Source of the DNA: an uncultured delta proteobacterium
GTDB lineage: Bacteria; Desulfobacterota; Syntrophorhabdia; Syntrophorhabdales; Syntrophorhabdaceae
Direction: 5' to 3'
Length of the DNA: 17,693 bases
NCBI GenBank assembly: GCA_903872255.1
Contig: CAIQJW010000175.1
Location: 1 to 17,693, forward strand
In this document: positions 1-7,532 of the stretch, piece after piece
Layout of the letters: each line of letters starts with the position of its first letter
How positions within the stretch are numbered: the stretch's first letter is position 1
The notes under the pieces: model-generated
The model's input: only the letters and a program-made list of their open reading frames with translations
Told to the model about the DNA's origin: nothing
The model's database searches: none
Program-made: the position numbers and the translations under genes

Positions 1-795
1 GCTTATCAGCATGCGACTGTTCCATGGATGCTTCTCAACTATTTTAATAGTGCTGATGAGATCAAAGAAACAAATAAATATTCAATGCCAAAACCTGACA
101 TGATCATATGCAATGGCGACATGACCTACGGGTACATGCGTGATTGCCAGTGGCCAGAATCAAGACTATCCGTTGCCGAAGCAATACGTTTTTCCTATTT
201 AAAAAGTTATCTCGGCAAACATCATGAAAAACGGCAAAACATCGTCCTTATCGTTCTGTCGATTAACGCCAGTGCAAGCATTGCCCTCATGAGAATGACT
301 TTTGATGCGATTCGAAATCAAGAAGGATTTGAAGTATGGGTAAAGCCGCATCCTTTCATAGATCTTGAAACAATAACACAGGCAATGACAGACGATGGAA
401 TGCACGGCGTCATTGTTATAAGGACGGAACCGATTGAAGAATTATTGCGAGATGCAAAGATGGTCGTCGTCGACGAGTCCAGCGTTTCGATAGAAGCTTT
501 AGCTTTCGGTTGTTCGGTGATAAACGTAAACATACCGGAATCAATCAACATGTCTCCCTTGAGGAATGTTCGTGCCGATATGATTCGAACCGTTAATTCT
601 GCAGATGAGTTGAGACAAGAGATATTTGAGACTTTGAATACTGGTTCTTCCGATATTAGGAAACGAGAAAGAACAGCGCAGCAGATCGTAAACAAGTTTT
701 TTTGCTTTAACAGTGATTCTAATGTTCCCGTGAGATTAGTCACAATATTAGGTAATGGGATATTTACAGATGCGAATTGTAATCATATAACGTAG
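1..795 (+). CDS. GT-B-like surface carbohydrate biosynthesis protein, 5' truncated
   Basis: The reading frame is open from base 1, before the first ATG at 28, so the gene begins outside the window; 264 residues of its C-terminal part remain. The fragment opens with AYQHATVPW, and residues 115-118 read KPHP. At about 158-161 there is DESS followed by an IEALAFG stretch. KPHP and the acidic-Ser-Ser/EA element are typical of the nucleotide-sugar-binding half of GT-B-like capsule and LPS proteins. It resembles the large putative surface-carbohydrate proteins (TIGR04326-like) that precede such loci. The role is probably glycosyl transfer in the cytoplasm, with donor and acceptor unknown. Sampled stretches are about 33-42% GC, clearly lower than genes after 1.77 kb. 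Fold class is moderately sure, exact family less so. Confidence 0.6.
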   Translation, partial: AYQHATVPWMLLNYFNSADEIKETNKYSMPKPDMIICNGDMTYGYMRDCQWPESRLSVAEAIRFSYLKSYLGKHHEKRQNIVLIVLSINASASIALMRMTFDAIRNQEGFEVWVKPHPFIDLETITQAMTDDGMHGVIVIRTEPIEELLRDAKMVVVDESSVSIEALAFGCSVINVNIPESINMSPLRNVRADMIRTVNSADELRQEIFETLNTGSSDIRKRERTAQQIVNKFFCFNSDSNVPVRLVTILGNGIFTDANCNHIT

Positions 796-834
796 TTCGA
801 ACTGATGAACTAAGCGTAAAAAGAGGGATGGAGT

Positions 835-1725
835 ATGAACGCTATTGTATTTGGTGGGTCCGGCTTTTTAGGAAGCCACGTAGCAGACGCGTTGACCGAG
901 GCTGGACATAAGGTCAGGGTGTATGACCTTTTAGAGTCCAGATATCTCAAGCCATCACAGGAGATGATCATCGGCGATATTCTTGACGGGAACCGGGTGG
1001 CTGATGCGCTTAAGGATGTGGAAATCCTGTATAACTTTGCGGGAATTGCCGATCTTGATGAGGCGACAAATAAACCAATCGAGACTGTTAACTTTAATAT
1101 ATTGGGAAACACGATACTTCTTGATGCGGCAGTAAAGCAGAAAATCAAACGCTTCATTTATGCAAGTACTGTATACGTTTACAGCGATTCTGGGTCCTTT
1201 TATCGGTGCAGCAAGATCGCTTGCGAGAATTACATAGAGACATATCAGAAACAGTACGGAATGCCCTATACGATCCTGCGATATGGAACTCTTTATGGAC
1301 TAAGGGCGGATGGGAGAAACAGTATTTGCCGGTATATTACCCAGGCTCTGCATGAAGGGAAAATCACCTACAGGGGATGCGGTGATGAAGTGAGAGAGTA
1401 TATTAACGTCGTCGATGCTGCAGAGGCCAGTGTGGAAATACTTAGCGATGCATTCATCAATCAGAACGTAATCTTTACGGGCCATTATCCTATGAAAGTT
1501 AAAGAACTGTTTATGATGATAAAGGAAATCTTAAAGAAAGACCTTGAAATAGAGTTTCTTCCGCCCGAATCGGAAGATCCCATGGATCATTACATGATGA
1601 CACCCTACACCTTTGTGCCTAAAGTAGGAAAGAAATATGTGAAGCATTATTATACTGATATGGGACAGGGTCTCCTTATGTGCATGCAGGAAGTATTTGA
1701 CAAAAGCCAAAACAGTAAATATTAG
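835..1725 (+). CDS. NAD(P)-dependent sugar epimerase/dehydratase (extended SDR)
   Basis: This 296-residue protein is an extended short-chain dehydrogenase acting on a nucleotide sugar in the cytoplasm. The N-terminal Rossmann motif GGSGFLG lies at residues 7-13. The catalytic Ser/Thr is in AST at 110-112, and the YxxxK pair is Y123 and K127 (FYRCSK). The loop between the VY element and YxxxK is about a dozen residues shorter than in GalE or RmlB, which marks a separate SDR subgroup common in polysaccharide loci. An RYG...GLRADGRNS stretch at about 149-162 fits the usual substrate-binding region. The ATG at 835 follows an AGAGGGATGGAG purine-rich site. Sampled parts are 27-45% GC, like the gene before and unlike those after. 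Substrate and reaction (epimerase, dehydratase or reductase) cannot be read from sequence. Confidence 0.85.
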   Translation: MNAIVFGGSGFLGSHVADALTEAGHKVRVYDLLESRYLKPSQEMIIGDILDGNRVADALKDVEILYNFAGIADLDEATNKPIETVNFNILGNTILLDAAVKQKIKRFIYASTVYVYSDSGSFYRCSKIACENYIETYQKQYGMPYTILRYGTLYGLRADGRNSICRYITQALHEGKITYRGCGDEVREYINVVDAAEASVEILSDAFINQNVIFTGHYPMKVKELFMMIKEILKKDLEIEFLPPESEDPMDHYMMTPYTFVPKVGKKYVKHYYTDMGQGLLMCMQEVFDKSQNSKY

Positions 1726-1772
1726 CGGCAAATAACATCGAAACAATTCAAACGGACTTAGAAGGAGGCTAG

Positions 1773-3203
1773 ATGAGAGTTATACTAATAAATCCTCCAT
1801 TCGATATCGGTCGATATATGGGCAAGCTTTCCAAAATAGCCTTTGTCTTCCATCCTATAGGCCTGGCGTATATTGCGTCCTACCTGAGAGACAAGGACAT
1901 TACCGTCAAGATATTCGATTCTCAGGTTGAATCGGAGCCCATTCAGTCTGTGGTAAAGGAATTCAAACCGGACGTGGTCGGGATCACCTGCGTAACGGCA
2001 CTCGTTCCCAGCACCATCGAACTGGCGAGACTTCTAAAAGAGGAAGTCCCGGGCCTCACCATCATTGTGGGCGGTATACATCCGACGATCCGACCCAACG
2101 ATTTCCTTGAACAGCCTTTCATAGATTACGTGGCGGTTGGAGAAGGCGAGATAACGATGTATGAGTTTGTGAAGGCCCTTCAAGACGGGCGCGATCCTGC
2201 TGAAGTTCCTGGAATAATGACAAAGCGGGATGGCGTTGTCATTGCAGCCCCGCCCCGCGAGATGGAAAAGAACATCGATAATTTCCCGCCGCCGGCGATC
2301 GATATGCTGCCTATCGAAAAATACCGGATGAGTCCGGACATGAAGATGGGAGATAAGATCGGCTTGGTCGTATCTTCCCGTGGCTGTCCTTTTGACTGCA
2401 TATTCTGTTCGAACAGGATACTTACCCGGGGCAAATACCGCGAGCACAGTATAGAACGCGTTTGCACCGAAATATCGGACCTGATCGACCGGTATAAGAT
2501 TACCCAGCTCCTTATCATGGATGACAATTTCGCCGTTAACAAGAAGCGCGCCAAGGCCCTTTGCCGGGCTTTCATAGAAAGAGGTTTTCAGAAGAAACTA
2601 TCTTTTATTACCGAGGCGCGGGTCGATTGTGTCGATCAGGAACTGCTTTCTCTGATGGCTGACGCCAACTGCAAGATAATCTCCTACGGCATCGAATCGG
2701 GAAACCAGCGTCTCCTGGACCTAATCAAGAAAAACATCACACTGGAACAGGCTCGCAAGGCCGTGGAAATGACCAAAAAGGTGGGGATCTCGGTCCGCGC
2801 CAGCTTTATACTCGGTCTTCCCACTGAGACCCGGGAAGAAAGCCTGAAGACGGTTGAATTCGCCAAGAAGCTCGGTATCGACCAGGTACGTTTCGCTCTT
2901 GCGACGCCTTTCCCGGGAACCAAATTGTGGGATATTGCCCAAGAAGAAGGTTCGCTGAAACTGGAAGACTGGCGGCAGCTGAGCATGATGTCGGGCTATG
3001 CAGGGGGACAGCTCGTCTATACGCCGCAAGGCAGAGACGCCGAGGAGCTTGCGAGACTCCAGAGGTATTCGAACCTGAGCTTTTTTCTAAGACCCTCGGT
3101 CATCTTCGGGTATATGAAACGAATGAACAGCCCGAGCGCTTTCAAATATATCACATTGGGAGCGATCCGTTTCTTGAGGGCATCTCTGTTTCCCGGTAAG
3201 TGA
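1773..3203 (+). CDS. B12-binding domain radical SAM protein (first of three)
   Basis: This 476-residue protein has the two-domain plan of cobalamin-dependent radical SAM enzymes. Residues about 1-150 form the B12-binding-like domain, with an INPPFD start, a VVGGIHPT loop at 98-105 and GEGE at 123-126. The radical SAM barrel follows, with the [4Fe-4S] cysteines C205, C209 and C212 in RGCPFDCIFC. Later family features are YGIESGNQ near 306 and LGLPTET near 354. Such enzymes reductively cleave SAM and catalyse C-methylation or other radical chemistry; the substrate here is unknown, probably a sugar or lipid-linked glycan. The N-terminal domain lacks an obvious DxHxxG cobalamin-ligand histidine, as in many members. 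A strong AAGGAGG at 1762-1768 supports the ATG. A methyltransferase gene follows 38 bases later. Confidence 0.92.
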   Translation: MRVILINPPFDIGRYMGKLSKIAFVFHPIGLAYIASYLRDKDITVKIFDSQVESEPIQSVVKEFKPDVVGITCVTALVPSTIELARLLKEEVPGLTIIVGGIHPTIRPNDFLEQPFIDYVAVGEGEITMYEFVKALQDGRDPAEVPGIMTKRDGVVIAAPPREMEKNIDNFPPPAIDMLPIEKYRMSPDMKMGDKIGLVVSSRGCPFDCIFCSNRILTRGKYREHSIERVCTEISDLIDRYKITQLLIMDDNFAVNKKRAKALCRAFIERGFQKKLSFITEARVDCVDQELLSLMADANCKIISYGIESGNQRLLDLIKKNITLEQARKAVEMTKKVGISVRASFILGLPTETREESLKTVEFAKKLGIDQVRFALATPFPGTKLWDIAQEEGSLKLEDWRQLSMMSGYAGGQLVYTPQGRDAEELARLQRYSNLSFFLRPSVIFGYMKRMNSPSAFKYITLGAIRFLRASLFPGK

Positions 3204-3241
3204 CCGCCCAGGTGGCGTGCCCGTAAGAAGGAATTGATCAT

Positions 3242-3880
3242 ATGAAAAAACTCAAGATAGATCAAGGGGAGATGCCTTGGCTGCCGGAAGAAATAGAATA
3301 CTACGACAAGTACTCAAGCAAGAATCCGGTGGCGAGGTACCTCATGAACAATTTCATCAAGCGCCTCCACAGATTGATTGACATGACGGATGCAACGCGT
3401 ATCCATGAGGTCGGATGCGGCGAAGGCGATCTCTGCATAGGGCTTGCCGAAAAGGGCAAGACCGTGCACGGGACCGATCTGTCCACCGATCTTCTTGAAA
3501 AGGCGAAGGCCAAGGCCCGGGAGAAAGGCCTACCCATAGGTTTTCGGAAGTCAAGCATTTACGATCTCAACCCTGATACGGACGGTGCCGACCTGATACT
3601 ATGCTGCGAAGTCCTCGAACACCTACAGGAGCCGGAGCGCGCTCTTGAGAAGCTCCATCAACTGGCGAACCCTTACCTGATAACGAGCGTTCCCAGGGAA
3701 CCATTGTGGAGTATGCTAAACTTGGCGCGAGGCGCTTACATCAGCAGACTCGGCAATACGCCCGCCCATGTCCAGACGTGGTCAAAGTCGGGATTCGTAA
3801 AGTTTGTATCTCAGCTGTTTGACATTATCAAAGTCGAATCCCCGACTCCGTGGACCTTGGTCCTTTGTCGCAGGAAGTGA
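3242..3880 (+). CDS. class I SAM-dependent methyltransferase
   Basis: This 212-residue Rossmann-fold methyltransferase shows SAM motif I HEVGCGEGD at 55-63 and an acidic residue D79 at the end of strand 2 (HGTDLS). The post-motif CCEVLEHL is at 121-128. The SVPREPLW segment near 149 is typical of the Methyltransf_11/25 group used on small molecules and sugars. It is soluble and probably O- or N-methylates a glycan or its precursor. AAGAAGGAA at 3225-3233 serves as ribosome-binding site for the ATG. It lies directly after a B12-binding radical SAM gene and 5 bases before the membrane protein gene, so it is very likely cotranscribed. The acceptor is not predictable. The short C-terminus after about 200 carries no extra domain. 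Confidence 0.9.
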   Translation: MKKLKIDQGEMPWLPEEIEYYDKYSSKNPVARYLMNNFIKRLHRLIDMTDATRIHEVGCGEGDLCIGLAEKGKTVHGTDLSTDLLEKAKAKAREKGLPIGFRKSSIYDLNPDTDGADLILCCEVLEHLQEPERALEKLHQLANPYLITSVPREPLWSMLNLARGAYISRLGNTPAHVQTWSKSGFVKFVSQLFDIIKVESPTPWTLVLCRRK

Positions 3881-3885
3881 CTTAG

Positions 3886-4824
3886 ATGACAGTCTCTGCA
3901 AAGAAGATCCTCGGTTTCGTACGGTATCTCATCTTTGCTGCTGCGATTGTTCTTCTAGTGTTGAGATTCTGGCAATGCAGGGAGTCTATCGGTGACCTCC
4001 GGATCACGTCCCGAATGGTCGGGAACTTCCTTGTCAGCTCCGTAGCCTATACACTCAATGCCACTTTTGTCATACTGGCGTGGCATAGCCTTCTGAAGTT
4101 CTTTGGAGAGGAGAAACTGAAGTTCAAGGACTCATATGCGGTTTACGCGCGATCGCAGATCGCCCGATACATCCCCGGAAATGTGCTCCACATCCCAGCA
4201 CGACATTTTGCCGGGCGTGACCTGGGATACGGGCATGGCCCTCTGGTAGGGGCGGCACTCTACGAAATCCTGGGCACAATATGTGCCTCAGGTCTCATAC
4301 TTATCGTCGGTTACCTGTTATTCGATGTAGCACTTCAGCGCGTATCCTTGCTCCAGGTACTTGTCATCGTCAGCGCTATATGCCTATTCCCGATAATGTT
4401 TAACAAGGTGCTTCCATACGTCCCTTTTCTGAAGAGTGCCGAGATACCGAGGAGAAACACCGATCAAGTCATAAAAGGGCTCGTACCAATACTTGGTTAT
4501 TACTGCATTTTCTTTATTGTGCTGGGGGCCATATTTCTGTTCGTCGTCAATTCATTTTTGGCAGTGAACAGTATTTCGACGACGGGCAGGATTTTGACGA
4601 TCTTCGTTATATCGGTCATTGCCGGGTTCATAACGCCTGGCGCCCCGGGTGGTTTAGGGGTAAGAGAAGTGGTCCTTGTCTATATGCTTGGCGACATCAT
4701 CGGCCAGAATGAGAGCCTCTGGGTTGCCATCTGGTTCAGGGCGATAACCGTGTTGGGTGATCTTCTTTTATTTCTGGTTCCCTTCAGTCTCATTTCGGGT
4801 ACAAAGCTGAAAGAGAACCGATAG
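3886..4824 (+). CDS. UPF0104 / LPG-synthase TM-domain flippase-like membrane protein
   Basis: This 312-residue polytopic inner-membrane protein has about seven or eight hydrophobic segments, near 10-29, 46-70, 118-146, 153-172, 200-225, 236-256 and 278-303. Two family signatures are present: ARYIPGNV at 93-100 followed by the HIPARH element, and PGAPGGLGVRE at 251-261. These place it in the PF03706 (UPF0104, AglD/MprF flippase-domain) family. Members lack the catalytic GNAT part of MprF when they stand alone, as here, and are usually annotated as flippase-like or lipid-linked glycan transport proteins. Its ATG is 5 bases after the methyltransferase stop, with AGGAAG overlapping the end of that gene. 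No Wzx gene is visible in the window, so this may be the local lipid-glycan translocation component. That role is inferred. Confidence 0.88.
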   Translation: MTVSAKKILGFVRYLIFAAAIVLLVLRFWQCRESIGDLRITSRMVGNFLVSSVAYTLNATFVILAWHSLLKFFGEEKLKFKDSYAVYARSQIARYIPGNVLHIPARHFAGRDLGYGHGPLVGAALYEILGTICASGLILIVGYLLFDVALQRVSLLQVLVIVSAICLFPIMFNKVLPYVPFLKSAEIPRRNTDQVIKGLVPILGYYCIFFIVLGAIFLFVVNSFLAVNSISTTGRILTIFVISVIAGFITPGAPGGLGVREVVLVYMLGDIIGQNESLWVAIWFRAITVLGDLLLFLVPFSLISGTKLKENR

Positions 4825-4871
4825 GTGATCATCATGCCCGGGAATACACATACATGTGAGGGAGGAGACAT

Positions 4872-5861
4872 ATGTTGAATATAGCACAGATCGGCGTCGG
4901 TTACTGGGGCCCAAACCTTCTGAGGAACCTCGTCGAGAATAGTCGATGCAAAGTTAAGACGGTAGCTGACCTGTCGGCAGAACGTCGGAAATTTGTTCAG
5001 AAGCATTACCCCTGGATATCGCCGATTGATGAAACAGATCGGATATTCAATGACCCCGCCATCGATGCAGTTGTTATTGCAACTCCTGCCGACAGTCACT
5101 TCGGCCTTGTGATGAACGCACTCGATGCGGGAAAACATGTTCTTGTCGAGAAGCCGATGGCACGGACAATGAGAGAGGTGGAGGAGATTGCCCGGAAGGC
5201 AGAAGAAACGAAGCTCGTGGCCATGGTGGGACATACCTTCCTTTACAATTCGGCGGTACGATACCTGAAGCAGTATATCGAGTCCGGCGAACTAGGTGAG
5301 GTCCTGTATATTTATTCGCAAAGACTGAACCTGGGGAGGATACGGTCGGACGTCAATGCCCTCTGGAACCTGGCACCCCATGATGTCAGCATCGTACAGT
5401 ATCTGCTCGGTAACCCTGTACCTGTATCCGTTACGAGCTATGGAATGGATTATATCCAAAAAGATATCACGGATGTTGTTTTCATGAATATCGTCTATCC
5501 GGGGAAGATCATGGCAAATATCCATGTAAGCTGGCTTGATCCCCACAAGATTAGGAAGACAACGGTAGTCGGTTCGCGGCGGATGGTCGTATACGACGAC
5601 GTTGCCGATGATAAGATTGCGATCTATGACAAAGGCATCGATGAAGTGGCGGAACTTGGAAAGAACATGGATTATGACAATCTCCCCGTATTCAAGCTCA
5701 ATTATCGTTCCGGTGACCTCGTTTATCCGAAGATCAAGTTCGATGAGCCCTTGAAGGTGGAAGTAGATCATTTTCTGGATTGCATTGAAAAGAAGACACC
5801 CTGCCTCACCGGCCCGGACCATGCTATAAACGTCGTGAAGATTCTGGCAGGAGAGATATGA
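4872..5861 (+). CDS. Gfo/Idh/MocA-family sugar oxidoreductase
   Basis: This 329-residue NAD(P)-dependent dehydrogenase has the Rossmann loop GVGYWGPN at 8-15, the EKPMA motif at 93-97 and a WNLAPHDVSI element near 175. The histidine of that element matches the conserved catalytic His of the family. The GYWGPN start and the C-terminal TGPDHAINVVKIL resemble the WlbA/WbpB-type group that oxidises C3 of UDP-GlcNAc-uronic acid. That substrate is a candidate only. GGAGGAG at 4861-4867 gives a strong ribosome-binding site. Its TGA overlaps the next start as ATGA, so it is translationally coupled to the ATP-grasp gene. A DegT aminotransferase that could use a 3-keto product lies at 11307. Family assignment is firm, substrate unproven. 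Confidence 0.92.
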   Translation: MLNIAQIGVGYWGPNLLRNLVENSRCKVKTVADLSAERRKFVQKHYPWISPIDETDRIFNDPAIDAVVIATPADSHFGLVMNALDAGKHVLVEKPMARTMREVEEIARKAEETKLVAMVGHTFLYNSAVRYLKQYIESGELGEVLYIYSQRLNLGRIRSDVNALWNLAPHDVSIVQYLLGNPVPVSVTSYGMDYIQKDITDVVFMNIVYPGKIMANIHVSWLDPHKIRKTTVVGSRRMVVYDDVADDKIAIYDKGIDEVAELGKNMDYDNLPVFKLNYRSGDLVYPKIKFDEPLKVEVDHFLDCIEKKTPCLTGPDHAINVVKILAGEI

Positions 5862-6829
5862 TGGGAAAGACAACGGTCCTCGTCACCAGTGCGGGCGTTG
5901 AGTCAGCGGTCAATATAATCAAGTCGTTGCGTCTTCAGAGAGAACTGGATGTAGAGATACTCGCCTTCGATGTCGACAGGTTTGCTTCGGGGCTTTACCT
6001 GGCGGACAGGCATTTTGTGAGCCCTCCCATATCAGAAATGGAAACCTATTGGGATTTTGTTCAGGGCGTCTGCCGGGAGAATAATGTGCAGGCCCTCTAT
6101 TCATGCTTTTCAAAGGAGATCGCTTTTTTCGCAGAAAGACGAAGCGCCCTCAAAGACCTCGGCGTTGCCACCCTTCTGCCTTCGCACGAGGTCATAGCTC
6201 TGTGCGATGATAAGTATGAGAGTATCGGGGCCGTACATGCCCTGGGTATCCCGGTTCCCCGGATCATAGATGATCCGAAGGAAGAAGACCTCCCCGTCTT
6301 CTCGAAACTGCTTCAAGGCAGCAGCAGCCGAGGCGCAACTCTCATCGACAGCATTCATATACTCCGGTACCTAAAGAGTTCTTCCGACCGGAGACTGTAC
6401 CAACAGTATATCCCGGGCACAGAATACACGGTCGATGTGCTTTGTGATGAAGATTTCCGGGTCATCTCATGCTGCCCCCGAAAAAGAATCTCCGTTAAGG
6501 CCGGCCAGACGGTAAAAGGGATTACTGCCACCTTTGAAACGTTGAATGACTATGTGGACAGGATCTGTCGTGCCTTCAGGTTTGTCGGTGTCTGTAACAT
6601 CCAGTTTATCGAACATGAGGGCAAATTCTATTTTATTGAGATCAATCCCCGGTATGCCGCCGGCGGTCTGATGTTGACGGTCCACGCCGGTTCAAATCTG
6701 CCGCTTTTGGCGCTGAAGTTGATGCTTGGCATGCCTTTGTCGGCCGCAGAGATAGAGCACAGGCCCGGTGTCGTCATGACGCGATACTGGAATGAGATTA
6801 TCATTGATCCTGACCTGATGGCGTCCTAG
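5858..6829 (+). CDS. ATP-grasp ligase (PylC/CarB-like)
   Basis: This 323-residue protein has an ATP-grasp fold. An N-terminal Rossmann-like part has a VTSAGVESAV loop near 9-18. The lid region has K150 and a serine-rich loop GSSSRGA at 154-160. YIPGTEYTVDVL lies at 184-195, and the metal-binding EINPR is at 261-265, followed by YAAGGLMLTVHAGSN as in CarB and PylC relatives. Such enzymes form an acyl-phosphate and join a carboxylate to an amine (or another nucleophile). In a glycan locus the likely job is amide-linking an amino acid or another acid to an amino sugar, or amidating a uronate. Both are inferences. ATG 5858 overlaps the previous stop; an ATG at 5861 is equally placed. The HAD gene begins 10 bases after its stop, suggesting a shared step. 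Confidence 0.85.
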   Translation: MMGKTTVLVTSAGVESAVNIIKSLRLQRELDVEILAFDVDRFASGLYLADRHFVSPPISEMETYWDFVQGVCRENNVQALYSCFSKEIAFFAERRSALKDLGVATLLPSHEVIALCDDKYESIGAVHALGIPVPRIIDDPKEEDLPVFSKLLQGSSSRGATLIDSIHILRYLKSSSDRRLYQQYIPGTEYTVDVLCDEDFRVISCCPRKRISVKAGQTVKGITATFETLNDYVDRICRAFRFVGVCNIQFIEHEGKFYFIEINPRYAAGGLMLTVHAGSNLPLLALKLMLGMPLSAAEIEHRPGVVMTRYWNEIIIDPDLMAS

Positions 6830-6839
6830 GTGTGCATAA

Positions 6840-7517
6840 ATGATCCTGTTCTTTGACCTCGACGGGCCCATCCTGGATGTTTCGGAAAAATACTATCGGG
6901 CCTATGCTGATAGTATGCGCAGCTTGGGCTGTACCTTTTTGGCAAAGAACGATTACTGGAATTTGAAGCGCAGTAAGGTGCCCGATGAAGAGATTCTGAG
7001 GAAGACCTCTGGGCAACATCTCGTCGGAAGATACCAGGCGCTCAGAAACGGTTGTATCGAGACCGATCCCTACCTTGCCCTGGATACCGTCTGGAAAGAA
7101 CTGTACGAAACGTACGATATGGTTTTCCGTATGCACAATGCAGTACTCGTGACACTCCGAACTTACCCGGAGAAGGTGATACAAGAGCTCAACGATCTTG
7201 ACATCGCTCAGTGGTTCACCAGGGTGCTGGTTTGCATGGGAGACCATTCACTCAAATGGCAGACGAAGGCAGCGACTGTGCGTGAATTAGAGATACTTGA
7301 TAGTGAAAATGTACGGGAATGTATTTTTGTCGGTGATACCGAGACGGACATTCTGGCCGGGAAAGAATTGGGCATGACAACGATAGGCGTCGCCTTCGGC
7401 ATCAGGACGCCGGAGATTATAGAACGGGCAGGGCCGGATATGATATTCGATGACCCTGATGAATTCTCACGGTATTTGAGCCGGGAGTTCCTGGATCATC
7501 ATAGAATATTGTCATAA
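6840..7517 (+). CDS. HAD-superfamily hydrolase (phosphoglycolate-phosphatase-like)
   Basis: This 225-residue HAD phosphatase has all four motifs. The nucleophile loop is FFDLDGPILD with D6 and D8, motif II is LVTLR with T105, the motif III lysine is probably K143 (WQTKAA), and motif IV is GDTETD with D166 and D170. The helical cap is inserted between motifs I and II (subclass C1). Such enzymes dephosphorylate small phosphoesters, including sugar phosphates. It starts 10 bases after the ATP-grasp stop with only a weak AGGTG upstream, which suggests translational coupling. It may remove a phosphate from a precursor made by this cassette. A second HAD with a similar motif set but different sequence lies at 16889. 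Confidence 0.9.
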   Translation: MILFFDLDGPILDVSEKYYRAYADSMRSLGCTFLAKNDYWNLKRSKVPDEEILRKTSGQHLVGRYQALRNGCIETDPYLALDTVWKELYETYDMVFRMHNAVLVTLRTYPEKVIQELNDLDIAQWFTRVLVCMGDHSLKWQTKAATVRELEILDSENVRECIFVGDTETDILAGKELGMTTIGVAFGIRTPEIIERAGPDMIFDDPDEFSRYLSREFLDHHRILS

Positions 7518-7532
7518 TTGACCGGAGGATAG

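Noticed and set aside
318..743. 141-codon minus-strand frame in the first gene
   Set aside because: Antisense to the KPHP-containing GT-B-like region; no motif or ribosome-binding site noticed.
794..803. Ten-base palindrome AGTTCGAACT at the end of the first gene
   Set aside because: Too short and includes the stop codon; no repeat of it seen elsewhere, so an operator call is not supported.
4680..5234. 184-codon minus-strand frame spanning the flippase end and oxidoreductase start
   Set aside because: Crosses two well-supported + strand genes and shows no family features.
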